NCBI RefSeq assembly: GCF_964204645.1
Contig: NC_134027.1
Coordinates: 17,100,485-17,164,484, forward strand
From: Tubulanus polymorphus
Lineage: Eukaryota; Nemertea; Palaeonemertea; Tubulaniformes; Tubulanidae
Direction of reading: 5' to 3'
Length of the DNA: 64,000 nucleotides
The notes under the pieces are model-generated. The model ran no database searches. It had not been told where the DNA came from and was given only the letters and a program-made list of their open reading frames with translations. Below, in pieces: positions 47,194 through 57,571 of this stretch (the stretch's first letter is position 1; every line of letters starts with the position of its first letter). The position numbers and the translations under genes are program-made.

Positions 47194-47547
47194 TTATTCG
47201 AAATCTATTTCATGGTGCCCTTTTTCATTCTTACCTTTATGTATGAAATAGAAATCACTTGAACATAATTCTTCTAAATCTTCACTAGATAATCTATGAA
47301 ATCTATCTAGTAAATATGTTCTGAATTTATATTTATTTCGTTTTAATCCTTCATATTCTATGTGGATAACTAATTTATCTCCATGATTATTAGTAACTGT
47401 ATCAATATTTGTAATTAGATATTTCTTATGAATTGTTAGTTCAGTTAACTTCTTAAATTTATAATCTCCAGATTTGACATTTGTAATATCTTTGATTCTA
47501 TCTAGAAATGATTTGTTGTTCTCACTGTGTGCTTGTTTACTCTCCAT
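47194..47547 (-). CDS. Conserved 116-117-aa element protein, copy A
   Basis: Complete frame on the minus strand, first codons lying inside the right ITR. Nearly identical in layout to 56086-56436: a basic N-terminus, FLDRIKDITNVKSGDYKFKK, KYLITNIDTVTN, GDKLVIHIEYEGLKRNKYKF, ending HHEIDFE. Here it lies upstream of the polymerase gene and reads into it; in copy B it lies downstream. The alternating beta-like pattern and genomic link to the polymerase make a DNA-binding or replication accessory role plausible, for example a single-strand-binding protein, but this is a guess. Confidence 0.6.
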   Translation of the reverse strand: MESKQAHSENNKSFLDRIKDITNVKSGDYKFKKLTELTIHKKYLITNIDTVTNNHGDKLVIHIEYEGLKRNKYKFRTYLLDRFHRLSSEDLEELCSSDFYFIHKGKNEKGHHEIDFE

Positions 47548-47606
47548 TTTAACAACATATTTTCTATCAAAATTGATTTTAGAAGTTATTAGATGAATAT
47601 TTTAAG

Positions 47607-47728
47607 AGTAATAGGGAATATGTTGTTTCAGGTTAAAGGTTGAAGGGTCGAAAAATATATTCGAGTGTGCGGGAATTTATTTTTCGACCCTTCGACCTTT
47701 GGCCTGAAACAACATATTCCCAATTACT
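47607..47728. repeat. Terminal palindrome, copy A right (122 bp)
   Basis: Inverted counterpart of the left palindrome, of identical length. Tip GAGTGTGCG at 47663-47671. The final bases CCCAATTACT are followed directly by the TTCATA repeat. Confidence 0.85.
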
Positions 47729-47734
47729 TTCATA

Positions 47735-49690
47735 GATGCAGCGCAGGAGTAAGTCAAGTCGACACCGTACACTTTGGTGCAGCTGAAAAGTAGCGATGTC
47801 TTTCAGAATTTCTTTGACCTTTTTGGGCACAAAAATATTAACTTGCAGGTTTTGATTTCAGCTATCATAAGTTAGAACGAATCTGGAAAGATTTGCCGAA
47901 CGTACCTTCGGTACGATAAACGAGATTTAATATTAGGCTAACTAGCTTTTCTAGTAATTTAAAACTGTCTTTATGTTGATAAATCATCCAAATGATAATT
48001 CAGGCGAGTTTGAATGTTTCTTAAAAGGTTGTTTTGTGATATTTCATTTTAGGTTTGTCGTGCTACGTGCCCGTGTTCACTTTCACGGAATGATTAACTC
48101 CACTACCAATGTACCACCCAGAAATTGACACATTGTCTCAGGGGGTGTGTTATGATTATTGAAAGAAATTTTGAATGTATAGGGTTTTTCTAAGTCGGAC
48201 CTCGCCGCAGTAGGCCTACTTTCAACTTCCCGATTCCGACTCCTGTTCCTAGCTTGAAATCGAGAAACAACAGTCAACCGTCCTTTAGTTGTGGTTAGAG
48301 TTAGACTACAAAAATAAAACCGAATTATTTCAGTATCTTTAGATGCACTTGACGTAGATGCTGATTTAATATTCCGCGTAGGAGAGAATTAGTAGTTTTC
48401 AGAAAACGGTTGCTTATTCAAAGTTGGACTTCTAAGTCGGGGTATATTTCTTGGTCTCAAACTACACGTGGACCGACAGTTTACGCACGGTCTACCGTTC
48501 TCTGCATTGGGCACGGGCGAATAGCTCTGTACTCTTCCACATCTCCTTCCTTACTTTTTGCCATGAAGGTACTACAAAAATTGCAGACCTGGCAGGAACC
48601 GATTTCAAATTGTATTTCAGTTTGCAAATTAAGAATCATTCCAGCTGCCGCACACGGCACCGAAAAACTTTTTTTCCTCGTGAAAAAACGTTTTCGATGT
48701 TCTTTTGTTATGCCGTGTGCGGGAGAGGCAAAACAAAATGCCGAACTTAAAAACGTTTTCTGTTTCGGCGAAACAAATGTTTTGCCGTGTGCGTTGGGCT
48801 TTAGCCGAAACAAAAACTGGTTGATGTCAAATGATAACTCACATGACAACTTACAGTTTATTTCTATTATAAGTTGCACTGATTTTGGTTCTATGTGCAT
48901 TAGATATAGGTTTTAAACCCCTTGATTCACATTAAATATAGGATACGAAATCCATTTATTACGATAATTTTCCGTTAGGCTTTAGAAGGCACCATGGTGC
49001 TTTCTAAAATGATTTTGTTTTGGTGTAGGGCCGGTAGGCCTACTGTTAATTAATAACATTAAATCAAAGAAATGGACAACAGCTCAAACATATTTCTGAT
49101 ATCGTACGATGATTTTAATAATTGAAAATTGGGCCAGGTGAGAATCAAAATTGCGTTGTCACCATCAATTAAAGTACATGTATATAAATCGTTTAATTTG
49201 GCTCGGTTTACATTCGGATTTTCACATATTTCGGACTAAAATTCAAGTCCGTTAACTAGGTTATTTCTGTTCAAATGAAAATACATTATTCGCATTTCGT
49301 TCAAATGACACAATTTCCCATCACCTGCTGGTGATCCGAATTTAGCGAATTTTCTAGTCTTATGAGCAACGTAAATCGTTTTTATTTTGATTATTTTCCA
49401 GTTGTTGCTTTTTATGTATTTTGCTATACATTTTTCTTATTGATAAACTAAATTTCAAACGTGAAAAAGTATTACTGTATTATTTCGATCTTCACTCAGA
49501 GGTTCAGTCGTGGGGTAGATGGTCCAATTCTCTGAATTCCATGTATTCTATTCTCCACGGCCAGAACCAAAAATCAAACTTTTGGGGTTTAATCAAACAA
49601 TGGCAATTACGTAGCATGAGTGGAAATTACAGTTGGAAGCGCTGATTCTACACCCGCTATGAACAGACCGCAAAGTAGGTATAAATTGCG
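47735..49690. other. Host-like flank without a supported gene
   Basis: Several short open frames on both strands but none convincing. Around 48648-48795 the motif GCCGTGTGCG and its inverse occur three times with AAAAACGTTTTC-like repeats, possibly a small inverted-repeat element. Confidence 0.4.
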
Positions 49691-49699
49691 CCCGAAGCA

Positions 49700-51650
49700 T
49701 AATATAGGATACGAACCTACTCACACTCTATGGCATTAGCTCGTCAAAAACTGATAAGATAAATAGTAATTATAACAATCCTAAGAGGTTGTCGGAAATT
49801 ATAGATAACCTCCTAAACCGCAAATGTACTACTCATTTACCATCGTGTTCCTCCAAGACTGTACTCGCCAACAACTTTGCTAATTTCTTTCAAGTAAAGA
49901 TAACCAACATCAGGGACTTGATTATCCTAGTCCTTCCACTACAGTCTTGGACGAACCCGAATTCAATGGTATTCACTTGGATGAATTTAAGTTGGTTACA
50001 GAGGCTGAGCTGGCCAAATTTATAATGCAGTCTCCTTCTAAGCATTGTAAACTCGATGCCATTCCTATATGGCTGTTAAAAGCAGCTCTACCATACCTCA
50101 TTCCGTTTTTTACTGTTATGATTAACAAACGTCTCGAGTCAGGTGTCTTTCCGGACTCTTATAAAGTTGCATATATTCATCCACTTTAAAAAAAACCTAG
50201 TCTTGATGTTGAATGTCTCAAGAATTACCGACCAGTGTCTACTCTGCATTTCATATCAAAAGTAATGGAGCGAGTAGTAGCTTATCAGCTTAATCAACAT
50301 CTTCAAAATAATGGTTTACATGAGGTTTACCAGTCGGCTTATAAGTCAGGTTGTAGTACAGAGACTGCTCTTGTACGTGTTCAGAATGATATTTTGATGT
50401 CAATTGACCAGGGTATGGTAGTCGGGCTGGTTATGCTCGATTTGAGCGCCGCCTTCGACACTATTGACCATGATACTCTACTCGCTCGTGTTAAACACCG
50501 AATTGGTCTGTCAGGTACTTGCTACCAATGGTTAGAATCTTACCTTACTGATCGCTATCAAACTGTTTGTATAGGCGACTCTAAGTCTGAACCATGTTTA
50601 CTCAAATTTGGTGTACCGCAGGGGTCTGTTTTAGGTCCACTGCTGTACACCATTTACGTTCTTCCTATTGGCGATATCGTAAGGAAATTCAATTTAGATT
50701 TTCATTTTTATGCAGATGATTCACAGTTGTATATCAGGATAAAACCAAAAGTTAACGAATTGGTGTCCAAAAATAATCTCCAACTTTGCTATACTGAACT
50801 TAAACATTGGATGGATTTAAACTTTCTTCAGGCAAACGGTGACAAAACCGAGTTCTCCCTAATTGGCTCTCCATCACAGCTTACTAAGCTTCGCACATTT
50901 GATCTCAATCTTGATGATGCTGAAATTACTTCATCCCACTCCTTACGTAATCTCGGCGTCATTTTTGATCAGAACATGTCCATGGTAAAACATGTAAACC
51001 ACTTATGCTCTGTAGCTTACTATCACCTTAGAACCATTAGTAAGATCAGACAGTTTTTGAATTAAGGAATTGCTGAACGCCTTATTCACGCTTTTGTGAC
51101 AACTCGCCTTGACTAATGCAACTCTTTATTCTTTGGCCTCCCTGACAACATTTTAGATAAATTATAACGTGTTCAAAATTCTGCTGCCCGGATCCTGACT
51201 CGAAACTCAAAATTTTGTCACATAAGACCGATTCTACATGATCTGCATTGGCTTCCAATCAAATACCGCATCCAATTTAAAATCTTGATCCTTACTTATA
51301 AATCCTTGAATGGTCAGGCCCCACAATATTTGAAATCATTAGTGCAATACAAGGCATCCTCCAGTGTCCTTCTAGTCATCCCTCGTGTCAATCTAGTCTC
51401 TGCGGGTCACAGGGCCTTTTCTTACTCCGCCCCACTACTTTGGAACTCCTTACCAGATGCAATTTAATCTAATCCTTCTACTGATGTTTTTAAATCGCAA
51501 CTTAAAACCCATTTGTTCACTAAAGCTTTTAACTAATGATGTAAATTGTTTCTTCTATCTTTATGTTTAAATTGTGTCTTTATATTGTAAAGCCAATGAG
51601 CATATTTTATATGGATTTTAGGCTCAATAAATTATTATTATTAATTGTTA
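49700..51650 (+). mobile_element. Non-LTR retrotransposon (CR1/L2-like), 5'-truncated
   Basis: Contains the RT domain, the C-terminal tail and a 3' end with CTCAATAAATTATTATTATT. The insertion lies between copies A and B, outside both. No target duplication was identified. Confidence 0.8.
49756..51533 (+). pseudogene. CR1/L2-like ORF2 reverse transcriptase
   Basis: Frames 49789-49920, 49947-50189, 50235-51065 and 51285-51467 follow one another. Blocks: pre-RT LANNFANFFQVKITNIRD; NYRPVSTLHFISKVMERVV; motif A VMLDLSAAFDTIDHDTLL; motif B FGVPQGSVLGPLLYTIYVL; motif C FHFYADDSQLYI (YADD intact); then LRNLGVIFD and the C-terminal HDLHWLPIKYRIQFKILIL and LWNSLP. Stops at 50187, 51063, 51114 and others, plus a frameshift near 49920. 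The upstream endonuclease domain is absent. Recent enough that most motifs are perfect, but inactive. Confidence 0.85.
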
Positions 51651-51711
51651 TTAAAAGATTCCGTTCGCAGGCAAACATCAACCAGTTGCATTCAGACTAG
51701 CATTGAGGGTC

Positions 51712-51904
51712 AGTAATAGGGGTTTAGTTGTTCTAAGCCAAAGGTCGAACGGTCGAGAAATTTTCCAAATGTGAAAATAACAATAATTTCTACTTGAATT
51801 AGTCGCGCACACTCCTAATGCAAGTAGAAATTATTATTATTTCACATTTGGAAAATTTCTCAACCATTCAACCTTTAACCTAGAACAACTAAACCCCTAT
51901 TACT
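51712..51904. repeat. Terminal palindrome, copy B left (193 bp)
   Basis: AGTAATAGGGGTTTAGTTGTTC pairs with the far arm ending CTAAACCCCTATTACT; further in, AAATTTTCCAAATGTGAAAATAA pairs with TTATTTCACATTTGGAAAATTT and TTTCTACTTG with CAAGTAGAAA. Tip CGCACACTC at 51806-51814. Longer stem than in copy A, but the same outer bases, AAAGGTCGAA block and tip. After the palindrome comes TCTTAAAATATT as in copy A. Confidence 0.85.
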
Positions 51905-52135
51905 CTTAAAATATTAATATATAAACAAAATTTACATGAATAACATATAAATTGATAGATTATTCAATATAAAAGTAACGAGTAATTAACGAGCTCTTAT
52001 AGAATAGATATATAGATATATTTTAAACATATTTCAATATTTATATTTGTATGAGTTAGATTTTTAAACATTAAAAGTGTTAGTAAAGTGTGATTGAAAT
52101 AATTCATATATAAATCATTGAACTTCTAAAATCAA

Positions 52136-52163
52136 TTTTAATAAAAAATTTAGTATTAAAATG
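52136..52163 (+). promoter_or_regulatory. Early-type promoter motif before the polymerase (TTTTAATAAAAAATT...TATTAAAATG)
   Basis: The same spaced pair, TTTTRATAnAAA followed 8-10 bp later by TATTAAAATG or GTTAAAATG, precedes the polymerase in copies A and B and the 116-aa gene in both. It differs from the T-run/TAAATG context of the other genes. Promoter function is inference. Confidence 0.45.
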
Positions 52164-55100
52164 GAAGCAAATAAGTACTACTGTTCAACATGTAATATCA
52201 ATATAGATAAATCCCAAAAAGCAAGACACAATAAAACTAAAACACATTTAGAGAATAAATTGAAATTAGAATATGAAGATGATAGATTAGAAACTAAATT
52301 AGAAGAATTAAAGAATGAAAAAGAAACAAACAAATGTGATACATGTAATGAATCATTCAGTGATAAAAGATATTATAAAGAACATTTAAAATCTAAAAGT
52401 CATATTGGAAATATGAATAATGATATTTTAGGTGAGGATTATTTTGATGAAGATAATGATAAGAAACATAAGACAATTAAAAGAATAAGAAATAAATTAA
52501 ACAATAAAAGACCATACATGGAAGATGTAAGAAATTATATTAATTCATTATATAATAAAAAAGATATAAAGATAACCGAAGCATTTAAAAGTGATATTGG
52601 TCCAGCAGCTATTGAGTTTAAATTTCATAAAGGTAAAACATTAGAAGAAAATAAAAAACATTTAGAAAATATGAAAAATATTATAAAGATAATTACTGAT
52701 GTTGAATACCCTAAAATTAGTATATCTTCTAAAGTAAAGTTTATAAAATCTGAAGATAAACCAATATATAATATAAATTCTCATTCACAACATATTATAT
52801 CTAAACAACATATAGATGAAAAATTAGATAAATGTTATAATGAAGTAAAAACTAAAATAGAAGAGAAATATTTTGAAGGATCAGGTTTAATATTTGATGA
52901 AATAATATTTATGACTTTACATGTTTATAACACAAAATATAATAAGTTTTCTAAATCGAAACCAATAGATGAAAATAATGTATCATATTATAAAGAACCA
53001 GATATTGAAGCATCGAGTTATATTAAACTACCATTTAAAACTAATGCCGTTACAAATGTACAAAATTTTGATGATAAATGTTTTCTATGGGCTATAATAA
53101 GTTGCTTACACCCAGTTGAAGATTATAAACAACATAGTTTTAGATTAACACATTATAAACCATTTGAAAATAATTATAAGATAGATAAGTATCCTGTTAG
53201 AATTAAAAATATCCCAAAAATAGAAAGAGATAATAATTTAAGAATAAATGTATTTGATTTAATCAAATTGCCAAATACAAAAGGTAATAATATAAAACAT
53301 TATACATTAGAACCTTTATACCTATCAAAAGATTATGATTCAAATGATGTTATAGATATATTATATTATGAAAATCATTATATGTGGATTAAAAGAATTG
53401 ATTTATTTTTTAAATCAGAAAATGATTTTGATAATAAAATATATCTATGTAGAAAATGTTTACATAAATTCAGAACTGAAAGTGCATTATTAAATCATAA
53501 ACAATTATGTGAAAATCATGATTATTGTAAATTAGTTTTACCAAATGAAAAGAACAAAATATTAGAATTCAAAAAATATGATTAAAAAATAAAGTACCAT
53601 TTGTAATATATGGAGATTTTGACTCATTAAATAAAGAATTAACTGATCAAGATAGAAAAGAAATATATTATAAAAGAAAGAAATTAAATTCTAATGAAAA
53701 TGATTTTTCAGATGAACCACCAAAAACAAATACAATTAAAAAGATTCATCAATCAGCTGCAGCTTTTGGATTATATATTAAATCTGATTATCCAGAACTA
53801 ATTGAAAGTGAGTATTATCATTATAGAAATGAAAATGTTATCAATCATTTTTGTGACTTATTAATTGAATATGAAATAAAATTTAATGAAAAGTAAAATA
53901 AAAATATAGAAATTATAATGACAGAAGAAGATAAAGAAGCATTTGAGTTTGCAGATAAATGTTATTATTGTGAAAAGATATTTAATTATAAAGATAAAAA
54001 AGTAAGAGACCATGATCATTTGAATGGAAAGTTTAGAGGCGCTGCACATGAGAATTGTAACTTAGAAGCTAAGAAAATTAATTTTATACCAGTTATATTT
54101 CATGATCTATCAGAATATGATGCACATTTATTTATCAAACAGTTATGTCATAAAATAGAAGAAATCAATAATGAAATAGAAAGATTAAATTCAAATAGAT
54201 CAAAATATAAAATACCAACTTATAAATTTAAAATGTTAGCTAGAACATCTGAGAATTATATATCATTCCAATTTGGTTGCCTAAGATTTATAGATTCATA
54301 TAGATTTTTAAATAGTTCATTAGATAACTTATCAAAATCATTAGTTGATGACGAATTAAGAATATTAAAGCAACACTATCCAAATATTGATGATTTTCAA
54401 TTAATGAGATATAAAGGAGCGATTCCATATTCTTTCTATAAAAATCATAATGATTTTAACATAACTGAATTATTAAAAGAACAATTCTATGATGAATTAA
54501 AAAATGAATATGTTAAAGATGAAGTCTATAATTGAATATTTGGAATCATTTTGGAATGAAAAATCATGGACAATTAGTAGATTTATATCTAAAATCAGAT
54601 GTATTATTATTATCGGATATATTTGAAAGGTTTAGAGATGTAAACCTAAAATATTTTAATATTGATCCTTGTCATTGTTATTCTAGCCCAGGTTTAACAT
54701 GGGATTGTGGATTAAAATTTACAGATATAAAAATGGATTTGTTAACAAATATAGATCAATTACTATTATTTGAAAAATCTATAAGAGGAGGTGTTTCAGG
54801 TGTATTAGGGGATAGATATTTCAATGTAAATAATAACCCTGGATATAAGTTATTATATATAGATGCAAATAATATGTATGGTTGGGCAATGATGGAACCA
54901 CAACCTTATGGAGTATTTGAAATAAGTGAAGTTTTACAACGTGAAAATAATGATAAATTTGATTGGAAGAAAAGAATTCTAGATATTGCAGATGTTTCAG
55001 ATACCGGTTACTTCTTTGTTGTAGATTATGAATATCCTGAACATATTAAATTTAAATCTAGAAATCTAGCTTACTGTCCCGAACATAAAACTGTAACTCA

Positions 55101-56056
55101 TGGTTCTAAAAAAAGTACATAGATATATTTCATTTAGTCAATCTAAATGGTTAGAAAAAATAGATTTTAACACCAAACAGAGAACTAAAGCTAAAACTGA
55201 TTTTGAGAAAGATTTCTTCAAGTTAATGAATAATGCATTCTATGGTAAGACTTGTGAAAATATTAGAAATAGAAATGATATCGAGTTAGTTAGACATGGT
55301 AAAAGTATAAGACATTTACAAACATATCCTAAATTAATTGATAACAGAATATTTGATGAAAATTTAGCTGCAGTTAAAATGAGAAGAACTTCTATGAAAT
55401 TTAATAAACCAATTTATGTTGGTGTTTCAGTTTTAGAAATATCAAAGCTATTGATGTATGAATTCTATTATAATGTATTACAACCTCATTTTGGAGAAAA
55501 ACATATATAAATCTTATATTTTGATACCGACAGTTACATATTAAAGATAAAAACTAATAACATAACTGATGATTTAAAAACATTAAAACATCATTTTGAT
55601 TTCAGTAACTATCCTAAAGATCATGAATTGTTTAGCAATGATAATAAAAAAGTTCCCGGTAAATTCAAAGATGAATTAGGTGGCGAAGAAATGATAGAGT
55701 TCATAGGTATTAGATCTAAAAGGTATTCATATAAAACTAAAGAACATGAAGCTAAAAAGTTGAAAGGAATTACTAAAAGTGTAGTAGAAAAGAATATTCA
55801 TTTCAAAGACTACATCAATTGTATATTCAATGAAGAAGTTAGAAAGCATAAGATGAAATGTTTAAGATCTGAAGATCATGAAATGTTTATTGAAGAAATT
55901 GAGAAGATAAGTTTGAATCCATTTGATGATAAAAGATATATTTTAGATGATGGAATTCATACAGTTGCTTATGGTTGTAATTTAGATGAATACTTAAAAT
56001 TTAAAAGAGAAGAAACAAAAGAGAACGAGATAATGAAAAGAATTCTAACGTGTTAA
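52161..56056 (+). pseudogene. Protein-primed-type family B DNA polymerase with zinc fingers and endonuclease VII-like insert
   Basis: Read in pieces 52161-53585, about 53586-53895, 53918-54535, 54532-55122 and 55100-56056. Order of parts: two C2H2-like fingers (first piece, residues about 8-32 and 59-84), GPAAIEFKFHKGKT block, third finger (about 429-452), exonuclease I (VPFVIYGDFDSLN, with E replaced by D), endonuclease VII-like module (CYYCEKIF, then DHDHLNGKFRGAAHENCN), exo II (FHDLSEYDAHLFIKQL), exo III (LYLKSDVLLLSDIFERFRD), polymerase motif A (LYIDANNMYGWAM), motif B (KLMNNAFYGK), motif C (LYFDTDSYI, just after a stop at 55508-55510) and a C-terminal domain. The module order matches PolB of Polintons and related viruses. 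Frameshifts near 53583, 53900, 54532 and 55110 (with probable loss of about 45 codons) inactivate it. Confidence 0.8.
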
Positions 56057-56061
56057 TCAAA

Positions 56062-56088
56062 TTTTAATAAAGATATGTTATTAAAATG
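56062..56088 (+). promoter_or_regulatory. Early-type promoter motif before the 116-aa gene
   Basis: TTTTAATAAAGATATGTTATTAAAATG, closely matching the motif before the polymerase and, in copy A, the ITR-borne TTTTGATAGAAAATATG motif. Confidence 0.4.
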
Positions 56089-56436
56089 AAGAGAAAACCA
56101 GCAAACAGTGAGAACAAATTATTTCTAGATAGAATAAAAGATACTTCAAATGTCAAATCAGTAGATTATAAATTTAAGAAGTTAAAAGAATTAATAATCC
56201 ATAAGAAATATCTAATTACAAATATTGATACAGTTACTAACAAATATGGAGATAAATTAGTTATACACTTAGAATATGAAGGATTAAAAGGAAATACATA
56301 TAAATTCAGAACATATTTACCGGATAGATTTCAAAGATTATCAAGTGAAGATCTAGAAGAATTATGTTCTGGTGATTTCTATTTCGTATACAAAGGTAAG
56401 AATGAAAAAGGGCACCATGAAATAGATTTCGAATAA
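56086..56436 (+). CDS. Conserved 116-aa element protein, copy B
   Basis: Intact frame 30 bp after the polymerase. Three copies in the window (also 47194-47547 and a truncated one at 16130) are strongly conserved at the protein level: FLDRIKDTSNVKSVDYKFKK, KYLITNIDTVTN, LVIHLEYEGLKGNTYKFRTY, SSEDLEELCSGDFYF, and KNEKGHHEIDFE. No known domain recognised. The pattern of alternating hydrophobics with a KYLITNIDTV opening could fit an OB-like fold. Carrying the early-type promoter and travelling with the polymerase, it is probably a replication accessory protein; inference only. Confidence 0.65.
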   Translation: MKRKPANSENKLFLDRIKDTSNVKSVDYKFKKLKELIIHKKYLITNIDTVTNKYGDKLVIHLEYEGLKGNTYKFRTYLPDRFQRLSSEDLEELCSGDFYFVYKGKNEKGHHEIDFE

Positions 56437-56453
56437 GAAAATGTGTAAAATAA

Positions 56454-57224
56454 ATGGAAAAATTAAAAGAATACAGAATATTTGTTGATTCAAGAAGGCT
56501 TACAAATTATAAATCACATAATTTACTAATACAATTAGATAGAGAATTCAAGAATTGTGTTGATTTAAAATTAGTAAATATAAGTTTATGTAATTCTTTT
56601 TACAATGTATCGGATAAAGCTATTGAACATAGAGTCTTTTTAATTCATGATAGAAATAAAAGTAAATGGTTTCATCTTTATCTTAAACGAGGATTATATA
56701 ATTTAGATACATTAGCGCAGGAAATTAATAGAAGAGCTCGGTTAAAAATGGGTGCATGTGCTGGATTTGGATTAAGACTGATTAAAAGTGATAGCTCCGA
56801 TAAAATAAGAATACAATTAGGTAATGAAGATCAACATCAATTTCTAGTTAAAAAACCTTTAGCTAAAATTTTAGGAATAACCCCAGATGTAAGGATACGC
56901 AATGCTGATGCTACACAAAACTTAATACCTTTTACACACTTTTATATTTATTGCAATTTAATTGATCCTACAAAAACATTCGAAGCAACTAAAGATATAA
57001 CTTGTAATTCTGGTTTATTAAACATTTCACCATTGAAGAATGTTAAAGAATTTGGAACGCAAATAAATTATAATTTAGCCGAGTGTGATTTCAAACCATG
57101 CATTCCTCAATTTAATAATTTTAAATTAGAAATAAGAAATCAATATGGATATTTAATTGATTTGAATAACTTTCCTGTGATATATGAATTAGTTATAAGA
57201 TGTAGAGAGTATTTTTTTCATTAA
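56454..57224 (+). CDS. Capsid-like protein (minor capsid/penton candidate), copy B
   Basis: Intact 256-codon frame, start in AAAATAAATGG. Features: RIFVDSRRLTNYKSHNLLIQ near the N-terminus, VDLKLVNISLCNSFYNVSD, KRGLYNLDTLAQEINRRARL, HFYIYCNLIDPTKTFEATKD, and GYLIDLNNFPVIYELVIRC at the end. Polar N-terminus, beta-rich look, a G-x-Y-x4-LxxxIN segment and a terminal LI.LN..PV.YELVI are common in virion proteins of Polinton-like and adinto-like viruses, so a single jelly-roll vertex protein is my best guess. It is not proven; fold prediction would settle it. Confidence 0.55.
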   Translation: MEKLKEYRIFVDSRRLTNYKSHNLLIQLDREFKNCVDLKLVNISLCNSFYNVSDKAIEHRVFLIHDRNKSKWFHLYLKRGLYNLDTLAQEINRRARLKMGACAGFGLRLIKSDSSDKIRIQLGNEDQHQFLVKKPLAKILGITPDVRIRNADATQNLIPFTHFYIYCNLIDPTKTFEATKDITCNSGLLNISPLKNVKEFGTQINYNLAECDFKPCIPQFNNFKLEIRNQYGYLIDLNNFPVIYELVIRCREYFFH

Positions 57225-57228
57225 ATAA

Positions 57229-57568
57229 ATGAATATAACTGTTGGACGAGTATATGTTTTGGGTTCGATTTTAAACATGCTAAAGAAATAAGAATTAAAC
57301 TAAATGATGTAATTACTGATATAAAAAGTTAATCATTTAACAATGCATCAATGATTAATAAAGAAAATTATAATTTAGAAAAAGTAATTGATTTAATTAA
57401 AACGCCTTTAGAATATTATGAATTAAATGAAGATGGAATTATTGATTTATTAAAAACATATTAACCAAAATATATGATAATCATAAAAGTAGTAATGAAA
57501 TAAATGTTGAATTAATCATCACTAAGATAACTAAATATTTTGAAGATAGTAATTTTTTTGATAAATAA
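57229..57568 (+). pseudogene. Uncharacterised element protein of about 110 aa, copy B
   Basis: ATG 57229 in TTTTTTTCATTAAATAAATG context. Frameshift within the first 15 codons, a stop in the middle (IKS-stop), and another near 57463, but blocks RIKLNDVITDIK, ASMINKENYNLEKVI and TPLEYYELNEDGI match copy A (36565-36902). Ends at TAA 57566-57568, directly before the next ATG. Confidence 0.5.
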
Positions 57569-57571
57569 ATG
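57551..57571 (+). promoter_or_regulatory. Late-type start context (T-run then AAATAAATG)
   Basis: TTTTTTTGATAAATAAATG before the 73-aa gene is a typical example. Equivalent T5-T8 runs 8-15 bp upstream of (T)A(A/T)ATAAATG precede genes at 36906, 37152, 37568, 37944, 57229, 57569, 58258, 58700 and 60048. It resembles the TAAATG late promoter of poxviruses; function here is inference. Confidence 0.45.

Larger units (their letters stand above)
35682..47728. mobile_element. Virus-like (Polinton-like) element copy A, both termini present
   Basis: Bounded by a 6-bp direct repeat TTCATA (35676-35681 and 47729-47734) and by inverted terminal repeats of 196 bp each (35682-35877; 47533-47728) that align without a gap. 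Terminal bases are AGTAAT...ATTACT. Structural-side genes run rightward from the left end; the 116-aa gene and the N-terminal half of the polymerase run leftward from the right end. Without the 5.5-kb insertion at 39101-44608 the element is about 6.5 kb, so it is a deletion derivative: the catalytic half of the polymerase is missing and the left ITR joins directly to the middle of the capsid-like gene. Confidence 0.75.

Noticed and set aside
35682-47728. Reading copy A as a parvovirus or bidnavirus insertion because of hairpin ends
   Set aside because: No parvovirus Rep or capsid motifs are seen; the PolB and small-gene set and 6-bp duplication point to Polinton-like relatives instead.
48410-48916. 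168-codon plus-strand ORF with overlapping 139-codon minus-strand ORF
   Set aside because: Overlapping open frames on both strands with no domain; likely chance in a short inverted-repeat-rich segment.
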